From NCBI GenBank assembly GCA_030077755.1, contig JAQJZZ010000008.1:2294001-2358000 (forward strand): a stretch of DNA of 64,000 nt. Direction: 5' to 3'. Both the position numbers and the translations under genes were made by a program. The notes under the pieces are model-generated. The model was not told the DNA's origin, searched no databases, and was given only the letters and a program-made list of their open reading frames with translations. Within the stretch, counting starts at the first letter, position 1, and each line of letters starts with the position of its first letter. The DNA comes from Filosporella fistucella (Eukaryota > Ascomycota > Leotiomycetes > Helotiales). Below, piece by piece: positions 9,890 through 23,100 of this stretch.

Positions 9890-11567
9890 TTACTCATCCC
9901 CAGAAGTGGCGTAACCATGATATCCATCACCACCAAAAGCTTTCTCACCAGCCATGGTCCAACCTGCCTTCTTCTTCAGCCACTCACCCCCTAAGAACTG
10001 CCTGATACAAGTGTCTACCGGTTTCTTCTGTGGGCTCTCCAAAGGTACTAACCGGTAAAAGTTCTCGTCCATCCTAGTCGGCTCACAGCTACATTTTGCT
10101 TCTCTATGGGGAGGGCAGTGGTGATTGATATCATGCTGATATCCAATATCTCTGAAGAACCAGATCTCACTCTTTGGTACGAACATAGCAATGCTCAACG
10201 TATGAACAGGAGCATCTCCGAACCGTTCGTAGTAAAAACCTCCAGCTTTGTCAAGCCAGTTGAAATAAGCTTCATTTGCCTCGCTACGCCAAAAGTTGAG
10301 GGATCCTATTTCGAAATTGGAGAAGAACTGGCAATTGTTGTACTCTCCACCATTCTGGGGATCAAGAAGCCATCCCACATCAGCCTCGGGATGAATGTAA
10401 TGAGGATGCGCTGCAGCAAAGGATCGAGTTTTTGTCCACAATGAAGGGAATGACCGAGCGTCATCAAGAATGTTCATGTTGAACCCGTACTTAAGATTGT
10501 TGTCCCTCATGAAACGGAAAACGTCATAATCGATGTCGCAGAAATAATGCACCTATATATCTTAGTACAGGTATCGATTAAGTTATAAAAATGCTTACAT
10601 CAGGTTCGACCCTCCAATACCAATCATAATTCTTGAGAACTGGATGCTTGTAGAAGAACCCACTATTCCAACGACACATGTGGTGATAGCTGACCATCCA
10701 GCCCTTACCAACACCAATTGTACCCAGATACTCGAGACTATTCATGAATCGACTCTCATCAATCCAATCTGGGAGAGACCAATGTTCTTTGGGGACAACC
10801 TCGTAAAAGCAATCTGCTGAGGTTAAGTTGCGAGTTGCGGCTTTGAACTCCTCGGTGAAGGGTTCATCATTGAAAAATATCCATGGATACTAGACAGGGT
10901 TAATTCAGATATGGTTGTTGGGCAGATATCATACTTGGTATTTCCTGTTCCATCGATATTCCAGCTGTCTAATACTATGCACCATCCCTTTCAACTCAGA
11001 GTTTCGCACCAGGCTGATCAAAGCTGCTCGAGGTCTCCCGTCCAGGAGAGAATAGTGTGGTAATATCTTTTTGGGCACAGAATGCTTGTCTCTGGAGTTT
11101 TCTGCAAGCCATCGAACTGGATCAGGACGTTTCTTGTTTGGAGAGGAAATAGTAGGGCGTATCGGTCGGTACAACGTCAAGTCGTGAACAGTTGGAGGTC
11201 CGGCATGCCTTGCTGGTTGTGGAATCAAGAGAATGAAAGTTAGTATGGCGAAGACTACAAAGACTACTAGGCGTTTGCTGGAGGAGAACCTAGATCCGGA
11301 TCAGCTTATCGTAAATGTGTTGTCTGTTGCAGAGCAAACCCACTGCTTTCGAAGCGAACCAGATGTAGGCCATTGAAGTAGATGAAGTCCACAAACGGAC
11401 ACTTTCCACCCCTTTGCTGGAGTTCGCCAGAATGTGGTTGAATCTGTACTGGTCGACGAGAAGATGGAGCGAGCGGACCAAGTACTCTGAGAGGACAAAG
11501 GAGTATATGACGGCGAACGACTACTGAGCAGACCTAAGCCTCGATCAGGCATTGCCGGTGTATCCAT
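9890..11567 (-). CDS. KRE2/MNT1-family alpha-1,2-mannosyltransferase (GT15)
   Basis: A Golgi type-II membrane enzyme that adds alpha-1,2-mannose from GDP-mannose to O- and N-linked glycans. The secure exons are 11289-10935, 10889-10599 and 10552-9890, with 45- and 46-bp introns. They encode a signal anchor (RLVVFVVFAILTFILL), a stem, and the GT15 catalytic domain: YPWIFFNDEPF, MCRWNSGFFYKHP and the YWRVEPDVHYFC motif formed across the last intron, whose Glu and Asp belong to the active site. The first exon is uncertain. A Ser/Thr-rich cytosolic head starts at ATG 11567; donors at 11343 (55-bp intron) or 11409 (120-bp intron) both keep the frame, giving 510 or 488 residues. Which of the KRE2, MNT or KTR paralogues it is cannot be decided here. 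Confidence 0.92.
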
Positions 11568-11884
11568 GCCGATTCAATTTGCTGTCGGCCAAGATCGAGG
11601 CGCTGCTTGCGAGTGTGGTCTTCGAGGATCTGAGGAAGTATCGATCAACTCACCTCACAACGAGAAAGAGAAGGTACTGCTATATTCACATCGCACTTGC
11701 CGAAAACCAGGGGGCAAAGTTTCTAGAATTTTGTAGTACCCCATGCAACTAAATTTTACAATCATATACACCTACACTGGCCACGTAGAACGGCGCTCCC
11801 GAAGACGCTCGAATCCTCATATGCTCCCTGAACGCCATCGCAAATTGTGGAAACCTGCCAATGCCCGCTCCCTCAAGACCCATT

Positions 11885-14800
11885 TTATGCCAAAACCTCA
11901 TCCTCGTCCATTTCCAAGACACGAGCATATTGGACAGTCAATCTTTGCAGTTCCCGGAATTTACCTAATTGTGTTAGTTTATGAAGCGTTGTACGTGAGG
12001 GAAATAGGCCTACCCAGTATTAATACAACCTCCTTGAGAAGATCTTTCCTATCCCATCCACAAAGCTTTTCATCTTCACTCATCCAGCCGGAACCCTTCT
12101 CGAAATTTTCGCCTTCTGGTTTCTCCCGCAAAATGCCCCCCATGATGCTTCTCAACAGCTCCTCAACTTTGCTCTTAAGACCTTCGGCACCGAGACGTTT
12201 TGCGTACATGAATAAGTATATTCTGAACTCCTCCTTTGCACCAAGTTGTAGGGCAGCAGCAACACGGTTTTCAAGATGCGCAATGCTGACACCTGCTTCG
12301 AAGCCTTCGAACCCTTCCTTGGATAGCAAGGTCTTGACCAGTCGCTGCAATGTATACGCGCGACCTTTGAGAAGAACTTCGTTCGTAGTATGACGCTCAA
12401 GATGAGGAATGATTCCGGCAGAGACATTTGAAGTGACCGACTTTCCACTCGCCCGACTATCTGGACCAACGCCTGTCGATTGCAAGCTACTGATAGAAGA
12501 ATCGTTAGAGTTCCAGTATTGACTGCCAACAGCCCACCAAGCTTCAGAGAGACGTTGCCAACAGTACATTGTCGGCGAGTACATGTATCCATCACCATTG
12601 CTGAGAGTGACAATGATGTGGCCGGTAGAGTTGAGATGTGCGGACGTAACTCCAGGGGCGCTGGTCGTGTGCGTGCCTAACGAGTGCATTGCAATTTCAA
12701 GTATGGGCGCGAGAGAAACAGGGGGGTGGGGCGATGAAAGGGACTTGATGTTCCAGACATAACACATGCCAACTGCGGTGATGCAAAGCAGCCACCAGCC
12801 TCTACATTCAATAATGACAGGCTGCGCTTCTAGAACTAAAGCATTCAAAACTCTGCGTCCAGCTGGGGTCCATGTGTAAATACTTCCATCTTCACAAGCA
12901 GCTGACCAGAAATGTTTGTTGCCTGTGACTAGAATGACTGATCGTGGCAGATAGTCGTTCCAGAGGGTTACGCCTCTTTTGGTAGCACTAATCCTTGACG
13001 GGTCCCTAACTTGACCTGGCAAGGTAACTGGATTGAGGGCTTCGAAAATCACGTCTTCAGAAGCCTTTGCAGACTCCTCGATTCCACTTGTTCCGTTCGT
13101 GCCATTAACACCAGCTTTAGCTGGGGGTAGAGTGCCACGGTCCAAGGATCTCAATATATGGGTCCTGATCTTTGGCACTGCCAGCCTCACCTGGCTGACA
13201 GACATCACTGGATTGATGACTGCTGGTCGGAGAAATTCTGGCGTTGGAACAATACCAGTCTGAACAGGTAGCGCCATGGCGGGTTCAACACCATTGATCC
13301 CATTCACCATGATTGGCACTGGACCAGATCCCATGGCTGGTCTCTTATTCACGTGCTCTTCCTCCTCATCTTCCAACGCGATTGCTTTCCTCTTGTTCCC
13401 CAGCAACATGGCTGCTAGCCCACCTCTTGGAAGACCCTCATATGGCTTTGAAAGATCCAAAATCGACTGCGGCGCATCGTTCTGCGCGTTTTTAGAGTTG
13501 GCGGCCATGAGCTGTGATTGTGGCAGCGATGAAAGTCCAGTCCCCGATGAAGACACCAGCAGTGGTGCAATACGTTTCTTGCCCTCTTTTGTAATTGTGA
13601 CTCGCTGTTTCATTGCTTCCAGTTTGGCGGCATTAGGATCAATTTCTGGCGTCGCTGGTGCAGGCGGTGGTCTGATAGCGACTGAGGTTGCCGATGTTGA
13701 AGTATTCACTACCGCCGCATTGCCGTTTTCATCCCAGACTTGTCCGTTCAATACCGCAGCTGGTTGGCTTTTTACTACTGGCACCGGATGGCTAGCGTCG
13801 CCCATCAGCGCGCCCATCCTGCCTTCAGCCCCCCTTAACTCGCCAGCCTTACTCTTCTCCTCTAAGCGAAGACCAGCTACATCCTCGACGACTCCGACGC
13901 CTCGTCTTCCTGCTCCGAATTTCTGTAGTGCCTTCTCATTTTCCGACCAAGGAGCAATAAATCCAAGTTCACCTCTTTCGAATTGTAGTGCAGTGATACT
14001 GCCGTCCAAACTACAAGCAAAGATAGTTAATCCATCTGGTGTCCACGCAAGGTCCGATATTGATTTCCCTGCCAAATCCTGACACACAACCAGCGGCCGT
14101 GACGAGCTAGTATTCCAAATACTCAGTGTCTTGTCTTGTCCTGCACATGCAATTACGGTAACCAGTGCTTGGGTGCTGTACCCACTGCCGTCTGTAGTCT
14201 CCGCGCTGATTTCATTCCTACTGAACAAACGGGGTGAGAATGTGCAGACCTCCGTAGGCCCTTCGTGGCCAATCAAGTTGATATCGCTATCCCATTGCCC
14301 TCGGTTGATGATTGCAACTGAACTAACAGGCCCGTTGACAGCATTGGCTGCTGCAATGTGATTTCCATCTGGTGACCAAGAACACCTTCTAAAGTATGTT
14401 GTAAGGGGGGAGGAAGTGAAAGGTGCGATGATGGTATGTTCGAGTATAAAATTGTTCATCGAATCGTAGGCAGTGGCATTTGGTGGAGGAGATGTGAATC
14501 TGAAAAGCTTGATGGTTCTGTCATCGCTTGCAGTTGCGAAGTACTTGTTTGCCGGATCAAATGTGATGCCCTTAACATGACTCTGATGCACTGAGAGAGT
14601 TTTCAGCTTTTCAAAAGTATTGCCGGACCAGACCACAATCTTCGAATCCAGTCCAACTGAGACCAATATCGAGGAGTCGTACGCCCAGCCCAGATCCTGC
14701 ACATCGTTGTCGTGGCCAATCAATCTCCTTACAATTTTCCAATTTTCTGCAGGAGGTGGTTCATTTGTTCCTAAAAGTTTCTATCAGCCCAAACGATTTA

Positions 14801-15317
14801 TAAGCAAAACAGCAACTGGTTTCGCATACCGAACGTAGCAGAATGGGAAGGGGGGTTTGCATCAAGACTGTAAATGCAGATGATCTTGTCATCAGCGCCT
14901 GAAGCCAACCATCTCCCATTAGGAGAAAACCTGACGGTATGAATGGTCCCCGAGTGATAACTCATATGACATAATTGCTTCGGTTTGGTATAATTTGAGT
15001 CCCCTGCTTGGAGGATAGCTTCGGTGGACCATATTCGAACGTGCCCATCTAATAACACTAATTCAGCATATACGCATCACTTTCATCATCGTATATCCTC
15101 ACCTCCAGCTGCAGTAGCAAGCCTAGTCCCGTCCGGCGATACATGGCAACTGTAGACTTCGAAATCCTTTTGCTCTCCTAAATGTCGAGGCGCAAGGGAG
15201 CGCAAAAGTTAGCCCAAACTGTTTCAGCGCATCAAATATCAAGCTTCGCAGCATGAGAAATAGCATCCGGATTGACATACCACTATGGTTGAGCCAGCCA
15301 GGCCTGATTACAAGCAT
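11885..15317 (-). CDS. HIR1: Histone-chaperone subunit HIR1 (HIRA homologue)
   Basis: Subunit of the HIR complex, which deposits H3-H4 independently of replication and represses histone genes. Five exons: 15317-15281, 15177-15103, 15048-14830, 14770-12014 and 11964-11885; product 1055 residues. The N-terminal ~370 residues form WD40 repeats (for example IHTVRFSPNGRWLASGADDK and VKGITFDPANKYFATASDD). A disordered middle follows, containing the B-domain-like RVTITKEGKKRIAPLLVS. The C-terminal Hira domain starts around residue 640. The last exon adds the conserved end KFRELQRLTVQYARVLEMD; without the 49-bp intron at 11965-12013 the frame would stop early, so this exon is needed. The start is the first ATG, giving MLVIRPGWLNH as in family members. 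Confidence 0.95.
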
Positions 15318-15667
15318 CTTTGTCTCCAGTCGAGGGGCCGATTTGCATGGCTGAGTTGTTTTGTTGGCTTCAGTCGAGACACAACGCGACCGCGAAGGAC
15401 TATTTTTGAGATGGAGCACTTCGCTTGGGCGTCGCGCTTGTTCCAAATGCCGGGATAAGCTGCTGCTGGTCGAAGATCCGCGTCCGAGTGTGGGGTTGCA
15501 TTGATGCCTTTTAGCTACCTAGGATTTCGACTTTAAGATTGTTATTCAATTTTGACTACAATTATTCAATGTATTGGGACTCGACTGCGGTGTTTGATAA
15601 CTCATCGCTATGTGGAGTTCATTCTCTATCTAGGTGCTCGTGTGTGCAATTGTGTAGTCTCGTTTCT

Positions 15668-16979
15668 CTACTTGGTGTCCTCAATCTTGAAGACATATTT
15701 TGTTGCAGAGTTGACTCCGGTCTTAAGGTTACTCAGTGCCTGTTCAACACCACCTAGACCACCCGGAACAACCTCATATGGGTGACCAGTGAACCAGCCC
15801 TCTTGCAGTCCTCGACTAAAGAGTCGGAAGAAGACAAAGCCAAACTCCTTTCCACCAAGCTTGACGCCAGCCTGTTGCTTCTTCTCCGATGGATTCTCGT
15901 GAACATCTCCGACCATCATGACACTGTGCTTGATGTTGCTGGGGATGGCACTGTAGTCCTTTCCGGGGAGGATCAAAGTGATCTCACTGCCTTCCTTTGC
16001 AAGGGCTTGGCTGATGTTCAGAAAGCTGTTGTTTTGGCTGACAGCATCAAAAGCATACTTGACTTCGCTAACACCGGCCTTCTTCACAGCATCCTTGATA
16101 CCAGCAATAACAGCGTCATCGCCCTTGCGGTAATCAACGATAGCGTCTCCCTTCTCCCGACTGATGAGCTTCTCAACAAAGTCCTCACCTCGTCCGGCAA
16201 CGACAATGAGTGGATGGATGTTAGAGGCCTGGGCGAGTTTGATCGCATATGCTCCCTATCCAGATGTTAGCTAATGGAATTGTTGCCAGCATAAGGCTTG
16301 CTCTTACGACGGCACTTGAGCCTCCATAAATGATCAATGGAATTGGGGAAGTGGCGGCTCTCCATGGCTCTGGAAGACGAAGACGTTGGTAAAGGCCGAC
16401 AGCAGCTGTCATGGCCGCAAGTGGAATTGTAGCACCCTGCTTTCAATTAGAACTTCTTCCCCTCTTTGAAGTATAAATCTCACTGACCTCCTCATAGCTT
16501 GTCTTCTTGGGAAGGTGGAAAGTTGTGTAAGCCTCCGCAACAGCGTACTCGGCGAAAGAACCATGGGGTGCCATCATTTCATGGAAAGCTGCAACACGGT
16601 CACCTTTCTTGAACTCGACGACATTCTCACCAACGGTTTCGATGACACCAGCAATGTCATCACCGGAGTTGTGAGGCTGGCCATACTCTGGTCTCTTCCA
16701 GTCCTTGGGGTTGGAACCTGAATAGATGACCTTGATGAGAACTTGATCGGCGTTAGGCTTTGGAATAGGGACGTCGTGAATGGTGACTTTTGGTCCTTTG
16801 GCAACGTTTGCTTCCTTCATGTTGAGTAGATTGGATCTAGTGAAAGTTTTTTGAGGTTGTTGAAAGAATGTGGTGTGTTTCGATAGATTGAGATTGAAGT
16901 AATTGGTAGATGATCGAAAGAGGACCTGTCGATTAAAAGGAAGGTGACGAGTAACACGAACTCGATAAAGCGAACTCAT
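15668..16979 (-). CDS. MDR-family zinc-type/quinone oxidoreductase (NADPH enoyl or quinone reductase-like)
   Basis: Exons 16979-16488, 16436-16308 and 16255-15668 give 402 residues; introns are 51 and 52 bp. The protein has the GroES-like N-domain (PKPNADQVLIKVIYSGSNP, HNSGDDIAGVIETVGENV), then a Rossmann NAD(P)-binding domain formed across the second intron (IIYGGSSAV-GAYAIKLAQ). The structural-zinc cysteine cluster and catalytic Cys/His of true alcohol dehydrogenases are not visible, so a quinone or enoyl reductase of the trans-enoyl-reductase type is more likely. A basic N-terminal extension rich in Arg/Ser/Phe, if translation begins at 16979, would act as a mitochondrial presequence. In-frame ATGs at 17000 and 16820 (MKEANVAKG, start of the domain) are alternatives. 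Substrate is unknown. Confidence 0.88.
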
Positions 16980-17295
16980 GTTATGGCAACAGCATCTCAT
17001 ACATTGATTGATTTGTAATGAGCCTCCAGAGCTCCTACCTCAATTTCCCTCGACCTCATGACGCAAGCGGGGTTTGCAACCAGACTAAGTCCTTCTAGCC
17101 AGGTACCCCCGAAAAGAGGCTCGATACCAAAGGGAAGAATCTCTATGATCTGGCATAGAAATATTGGCAATACAAGAACATCCATTCATTGACAAACTTA
17201 AACACTTACAAAATTGGTGGCTGTTTGGCATTTCCATTTGTGATCTTTGATTAGAAATCTGTCGTTACCTACAGATATTGTGGTGGTACGATTCA

Positions 17296-18269
17296 TTACC
17301 TCTGCCGAATATTCTTCGTCTTTCGTTTTTTGAAGACCACCCCCGGTATACTTGGCTCTTCCCCTTCGTGTTTCACGTCTACCGTTAGTGATGGAATAGT
17401 AGAAGGTATCGCGGAATATCCTTCAGAGGGCTCCTCCTTCAATTGAGGCCTTTCATCCAATATGGTCACCGTGCCCAATGCTTTATTTCGAGACTCAACA
17501 CTCTCTGGTTCGGATTTTATGTCCTCCTTGAAATCCTCTTTCATTTCCCCCTGCAGTTCGACCTTCAATCCGCCCCCGGTTTCTGGCTTGATCTCTGCTC
17601 CGCGGCCTTTCCTTGTGACATTACTCAGTAGCGCATCCAGATCTTCATTCCCCTCGTTTGTGGGATGAGTGCGATATGCATTACCCCACCGTTTTTTTTT
17701 GGCCTCCGCTGCCTCCAACTCATCTTCCTCAAGGACTCTCTTGCGTACACCCAATGCAACAGATTCGGGGTCTTTCTCAGTGTCGTCTGTTCCAATGATT
17801 CGTTCCGAAGTGACTTGCCACTCTCCAGCCATAGCCATGTCAGGTCGGAATTCATCCGGGATTGTGACACCCATTTCTGCCAGTTGAGCTAATTGTTGCT
17901 TTCTCTGCGCGGCTGTAGCTTGCGGTTTCGGTATTGAAGGTGTAGGCCCACGACCAAATCCAGAATTCGATGAACTTGCGACACTACCTGTTGAACCTGC
18001 CGGAACCAAGCCATTTAGACGGGCTACCTCGGATTTTGCGCGCTCCTTGTCTTTCTCCTCTTTCTCATGGCCCCGGTGTAGATCTCGTAAGAACCGTTTA
18101 AGGTTGCCCTGATGCTTAGGGGTGGCTTCATGGTTCGTTTTCTCAAGTTTAGTATCTCTGATGTATGTTTTGCAGTGCTTGCACCAATATTTGGGCTGTA
18201 GATACGTTAGCAGCAGCTTTGAATACTCATTGAGAGAGCTCTTACTGTTGACTTCCAGTATTCAGACAT
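17296..18269 (-). CDS. U1-type (matrin-like) zinc-finger protein, WBP4/FBP21-like splicing factor
   Basis: Exons 18269-18246 and 18195-17296, with one 50-bp intron, encode 307 residues. The N-terminus MSEYWKSTPKYWCKHCKTYI is a U1-type C2H2 finger (C-x2-C ... H-x5-H in NHEATPKH) in the same place as in human WBP4, a spliceosomal B-complex protein. A Lys/Glu-rich coiled region follows, then a disordered charged tail ending KKRKTKNIRQR, a likely nuclear-localisation signal. No WW domain is seen, unlike human WBP4. The first exon is only eight codons, which a simple ORF search would miss. Role in pre-mRNA splicing is inferred from the family. It is divergent from the SLP2 gene with 285 bases between ATGs. 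Confidence 0.85.
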
Positions 18270-18554
18270 GGTCGCGCAGGCAAATTGCCACGATTCTGTT
18301 AATGATCGAGATACCTAGGCTCAGAAATGTACCACTTGAGAGCGTGAATTACGGAACTTGGTAGTAACTTGGCGTCTGAATCATGAAATGCGAACTCGAT
18401 ATGAACTTGAGGGGCATGCGGATGGATTGAGGCGGAAATCAAGCTTGCGGTCGCCTCGCCGGCAAAATTTCTAGCCTCGACCGACAAGGCAGAGCTACCT
18501 ACCCACAGTGCCTGGAGAACACACTCCACGACACGATTCTCAACACCAGATAAG

Positions 18555-19880
18555 ATGGCGTTTGAGGTGGCATCACGAATGGCCTTAAATGGCCCTCTGC
18601 TCAGCAAAAGCCTCACATCAGGTATTCCCGTCGTCCTCGCCACCCGCTCACTCACCCAAACGAGCTCTCTTTCTGCCCTCAAGACTCAGCAGCAACGAAG
18701 GCAGCTCTCCGCCAGCACTCGAGCCAGAGCACCGAATAGTGGTCTCCTGGGTATAGGCAACAATTCTAATGTACCAACTTCCTACTTCCAGAAGCCAAGG
18801 TTGCCAGCGAATACAATCATTAGATTCGTACCTCAGCAGACAGCGTGGATCGTGGAGCGGATGGGAAAGTTTCACAGAATTTTACAGCCGGGTCTTGCGA
18901 TTTTGATGCCATTCTTGGATAGGATATCATACGTAAAAAGCTTGAAAGAAGCTGCTATTGAAATTCCGAGCCAGAGTGCTATTACAGCTGACAATGTAAC
19001 ATTGGATCTTGATGGTAATGTAGTTCCGTAATTATGTTACTTATTTCGTCTAACATATTCAGGCGTTCTATATACTAGGGTTTTCGACGCATATAAGGCC
19101 AGTTACGGCGTCGAGGATGCCGAATATGCCATCTCACAATTGGCACAAACAACAATGCGTTCCGAGATTGGCCAACTGACCCTCGATCATGTCTTAAAAG
19201 AACGAGCTGCACTCAATACCAACATTACTGCTGCCATCAATGAAGCAGCGCAAGACTGGGGTGTTGTCTGCCTCCGTTACGAAATTCGAGACATCCACGC
19301 GCCAGAAGGAGTTGTGGCAGCTATGCACAGACAAGTGACAGCAGAGAGAAGCAAGCGCGCTGAAATCCTGGACTCAGAAGGTCAAAGACAAAGTGCGATC
19401 AATATCGCTGAAGGACGAAAACAGAGTGTCATTCTTGCGTCTGAAGCTATGAGGAGCGAGCAGATTAATATGGCTAGTGGTGAGGCTGAAGCTATCTTAC
19501 TGAAAGCAAAGGCTACAGCTGCTGGAATCGACGCCGTCGCTAAGTCCATTGCTGAAGGTAAGGAGAGTGCTCAGGGAGCCGTCAGTCTGAGCGTTGCAGA
19601 GAAATACGTGGAGGCTTTTGGTAAACTTGCTAAGGAAGGTACTGCTGTTGTTGTTCCAGGAAATGTTGGAGACATCGGCAGCATGATTGCAAGCGCCATG
19701 GCAGTATATGGTAAGGTTGGAGATGCGCAAGCGAAAACTATGGCTATCAGAGCTTTGGAAGCTAATAAGAAAGATCATGATGGTACGCAAGATCATGAGC
19801 TTTCACACGAAGAGACCCCAAATGAAGAGATGAAGAGAAGCATGCTTGCCTCTTTCGAGAACACTAGGCAGAAAAAGTGA
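18555..19880 (+). CDS. Mitochondrial stomatin-like protein 2 (SPFH/prohibitin fold)
   Basis: An inner-membrane scaffold that organises cardiolipin-rich domains and proteases. Exons 18555-19014 and 19063-19880, joined over a 48-bp intron, give 425 residues. The first ~60 residues are rich in Ser/Arg/Leu/Ala with few acids, a mitochondrial targeting sequence. The SPFH domain begins with IRFVPQQTAWIVERMGKFHR and continues through ISYVKSLKEAAIEIPSQSAI; the spliced GVLYTRVFDAYKASYGVED and IRDIHAPEGV are hallmark SLP2 blocks. An Ala/Glu-rich coiled coil follows (EGRKQSVILASEAMRSEQI), with an acidic tail. The start is the only ATG that provides the presequence. It is convergent with MON2, with 244 bases between stops. 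Confidence 0.95.
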
Positions 19881-20124
19881 GAGATGAGAGTACTGGTTGA
19901 AAAATAATATATTGTACAACAGAGGATAACATTTTATTTGTCAGGAAGGCAAGGCATTACCCAATGTATGAAATAGGCGGGGCAGAGAAATCACTTCTCA
20001 CATACCACGCTGCTCACTCAGCTATAGCTCAAAATATACTCCCAGTTCAAGAACGGAATTCATTCTTTTGAAAATTCTAACCTTCCTTTGGTTCCTTTTT
20101 CCATCCCAGTAATGCTCCTATCTA

Positions 20125-23100
20125 TCATACACCAAAATCCACACCAACCTCATCCAGAGCCTTCCCAAGCCATTCTAACACCTCCTGATCTTTAGCTGCT
20201 GCTCTGACTGCCTTTGCAATCAGAGGATATAATCTGTGCAAGTGTTTCTTGCCTTCGCTTTCTACACCTGGTGCATCAGGAATAGCATCAGGTTCGCATC
20301 TCAATTTCACCAAAGCCTTGAGTATGTACAGCAATTCCTTGCGTTGCGATAGTGGCTGTGGCATTCTTCCCCGAAGAGGCTGATCAGCAATATATGCTCG
20401 GAGCGTAAGACCAGCTCGTAGAATAAGATACGGGGCAGCGGCTTGAGCGAGCTTGATTTGAGCATCTGAGCTATCGTGAAGGGCAACAAGAGATATGAGT
20501 TCGTCAAAACAGACATAGCTAATCTTAGAACGTAAAGACGGAGGTGGATCTATTGTTCTCCCTTTCCGCGGTTGGTATAGAGTTGCAAGTAGTTCTTGAG
20601 TCGGTTGCGGAAGCTCATCCGGCTGAGGGGCGTGGATGAGTGACATGTGGAACAGAGATTCAGTATACATTCTTCGCGTTTTGTCTGGTATGACCAATGA
20701 GCCAAGAGCTGGTGTAATGAGCTCTCGAAGCGTAAGGAAGGACGCGATATCAAAATCTTGATCCGCCTTAGTATCAACAAGATCAGGCACATCGTTACAG
20801 TCAGCATTTGTGATACCATTGGCAATGGTGACAATGGAAACCCAAATTCCTTTTGCCACCTCATCTTTGAGATTCGCTTCAGCAATGACAGGTAAAATTG
20901 ACTTCAAAATTGCGAGAGCTGAAGTAGTAGCTTGCCGCCAAGGTGAGACGCTCTTCGTATTGATGGGGAAGGAGTACTTGAGAACAATAGGTCTGGCTAG
21001 TGAAGCAAGACAGAGAGATAAAGCACCACTCGAATAAATGTATGGATCCGAGAAATGGGTGGTGACTAAACTCTCTGACAATACCATGGATGCTTTGGAC
21101 AACGCTACATAGGTAGGACGCTGTGTTTCAGAATTGGACTTGTTCTTGGACTCGAAAGCTAGGCCAACAAACTCAGCTACCTGGCTTATCAACGCTGCAG
21201 GAACCCCTTCTATATCTGTCCGAATAACTTTCAGGCAATCCAAGACTTGGGTCTGTAGAGGTGTGAGATATTCGATATCTGCCGAGTATGTCGCAGCCGT
21301 AGCTTGTTGTATTGCTTCCCGAAGTAAAGTAAGCATCCTTTGCACTCGGCTTGCGTCAATATCCACCTGCATCAATCTATAGATCTCCTGGAGCGCCGAA
21401 GAATATGCAAGCAGGTAGTTCTGGTTGTCGAATCTTTTACTAGTAGGATCTGACTTGACCGTTGGAAGTGAATGTGACCAAAGATCCCAGGCCATTTCGA
21501 GGGCACGCGCATCGAAGTTCTGCTTAGGACTGTCTCTCAGGTTGCCTCTTGACAAAACATGCCGGAGCGTTTTGAACACAGCCATATTTATTTCAAGAAT
21601 TTGAAAATTGAGCAGGGCTCGAAAGTGATTCAGTAGAGTTTCCCAGGACTCGCTGAAGGTGACATGATTGGAGATGACATCGATATAGTCTGCTAGAAGA
21701 CTAGTTATGCCGCTCAGAACAACAACAGTCGTCTCCGTCCATCCAGTCTTGTCTTTATCGGATGCTGAAGACTCCGCCTCATTGGTAGCGACCAGCTGCT
21801 CTTCGATAGAAGACAAGAGCTTAAAAACCACTGACCGAAGACACATCGACCAGGCCTCAGAATTCAATTGATCCCCGTAGGCATCAAATATACGAAGTAG
21901 GGTCTGAATAGCACCTATATTGAGATTAACACACCGCGTCCGAGAAAGTAAAAGCCTGATTGCTTACTATTTCTGAGTTCCAATCTTTCGTCCGTGGTAA
22001 CAGCGGTCAGTCGAAGCAACAGAAGCATCCACAATGCAGCATCAGAGATCGCAAGGTCATCACCAGAAGCAAGCTTCACTAAAGTCTGCTCACTGGAGCC
22101 TTGAATAACGTCAGGGCTGAGAGAAAAGGAATTGGTTCTTCCGGAGATAAAATCGGACAAGACCCAGAAGAAGGTCACAGTCTGACCAAGCATGTTAGTA
22201 TTTATGTCCCAGCGGTAAGGAAGAGAAATTACCGTGAGTGAGATGTTCAAATCATCATCCTGTGTACAAAAATTATAGAGGGTATCAACGAGTATTATAA
22301 AGCAAGAATTCGGAAGCGAGGATAGAAAGTCGGAGCAGATAAGTTGCAGAGAGCTAAACGAGGAGCGAATAAGCCGAGAAGAACGTGTCGTGGAAGTCTT
22401 CGACCCTTTAATGCTGCCTTCATGGCGAGCGTCATTTGCCATGAACACACTGCCAATGATGCTGAAAGCGATATCCCAGCCACTGATGAAGGTTTCGCCG
22501 CACTGTTCCAGAATACTTTTGAGTCCCTCAAGAATAATTTTATGCACGTCGATGTCTGTAGCATGAATCGAAACAGAAATCTCACGTTCATCAGACTCGA
22601 GTGGCTGTAATGCCCGCTTGAAAGTCTCAAGTAAGCGCAACTGGATCGAGCCGCGTACTTCATCGTCCAAAGACAGAGTAGCAGTTGCGGCTTCAAGTAC
22701 TAATCGAACCAGAATCTCAGCTGCTCGAAGTCTGACAGATGACGGTGTTGAAGGTGAGCAAGAAGCAGCTACGAGCTCAGACGTGAGAACATTCCAGCCA
22801 CTGGTGTCGGGATCATAAGACATCAACCTGCCTATATTGATACTGGCAACTTCCCCAAGCTTTGCTAAAGCGAAGAGATCTTCTTGGTTTTGGGTTGTCA
22901 TGCCCGTGTTAATACTGTGCAGTCGGCGGTGTGAGGCCGAGGGACGCCGCATTTCAGGGGATGGTGGATTGGAAATATTTGATCCTTCGGGCCTCGGGGA
23001 CTCCTCATGCCCAAAAAGTAGACATAGTGCCGAAATCACTTGCACAAAAGATTCGTTGGGAAAGTCAATAGTGCTTTCCAAGAGTCGTGCAGCAGCAGTC

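Noticed and set aside
11960..12013. HIR1 ending at the stop near 11979
   Set aside because: A 49-bp intron leads to a final exon encoding the conserved KFRELQRLTVQYARVLEMD end, so the earlier stop lies in the intron.
11743..14361. Several + strand ORFs of up to 268 codons opposite HIR1
   Set aside because: They are antisense shadows of the HIR1 exons, Ser/Pro-rich as expected from the reverse of that coding sequence.
18299..18682. Minus-strand ORF opposite the SLP2 start
   Set aside because: It overlaps the SLP2 presequence and promoter, lacks similarity and is an antisense shadow.
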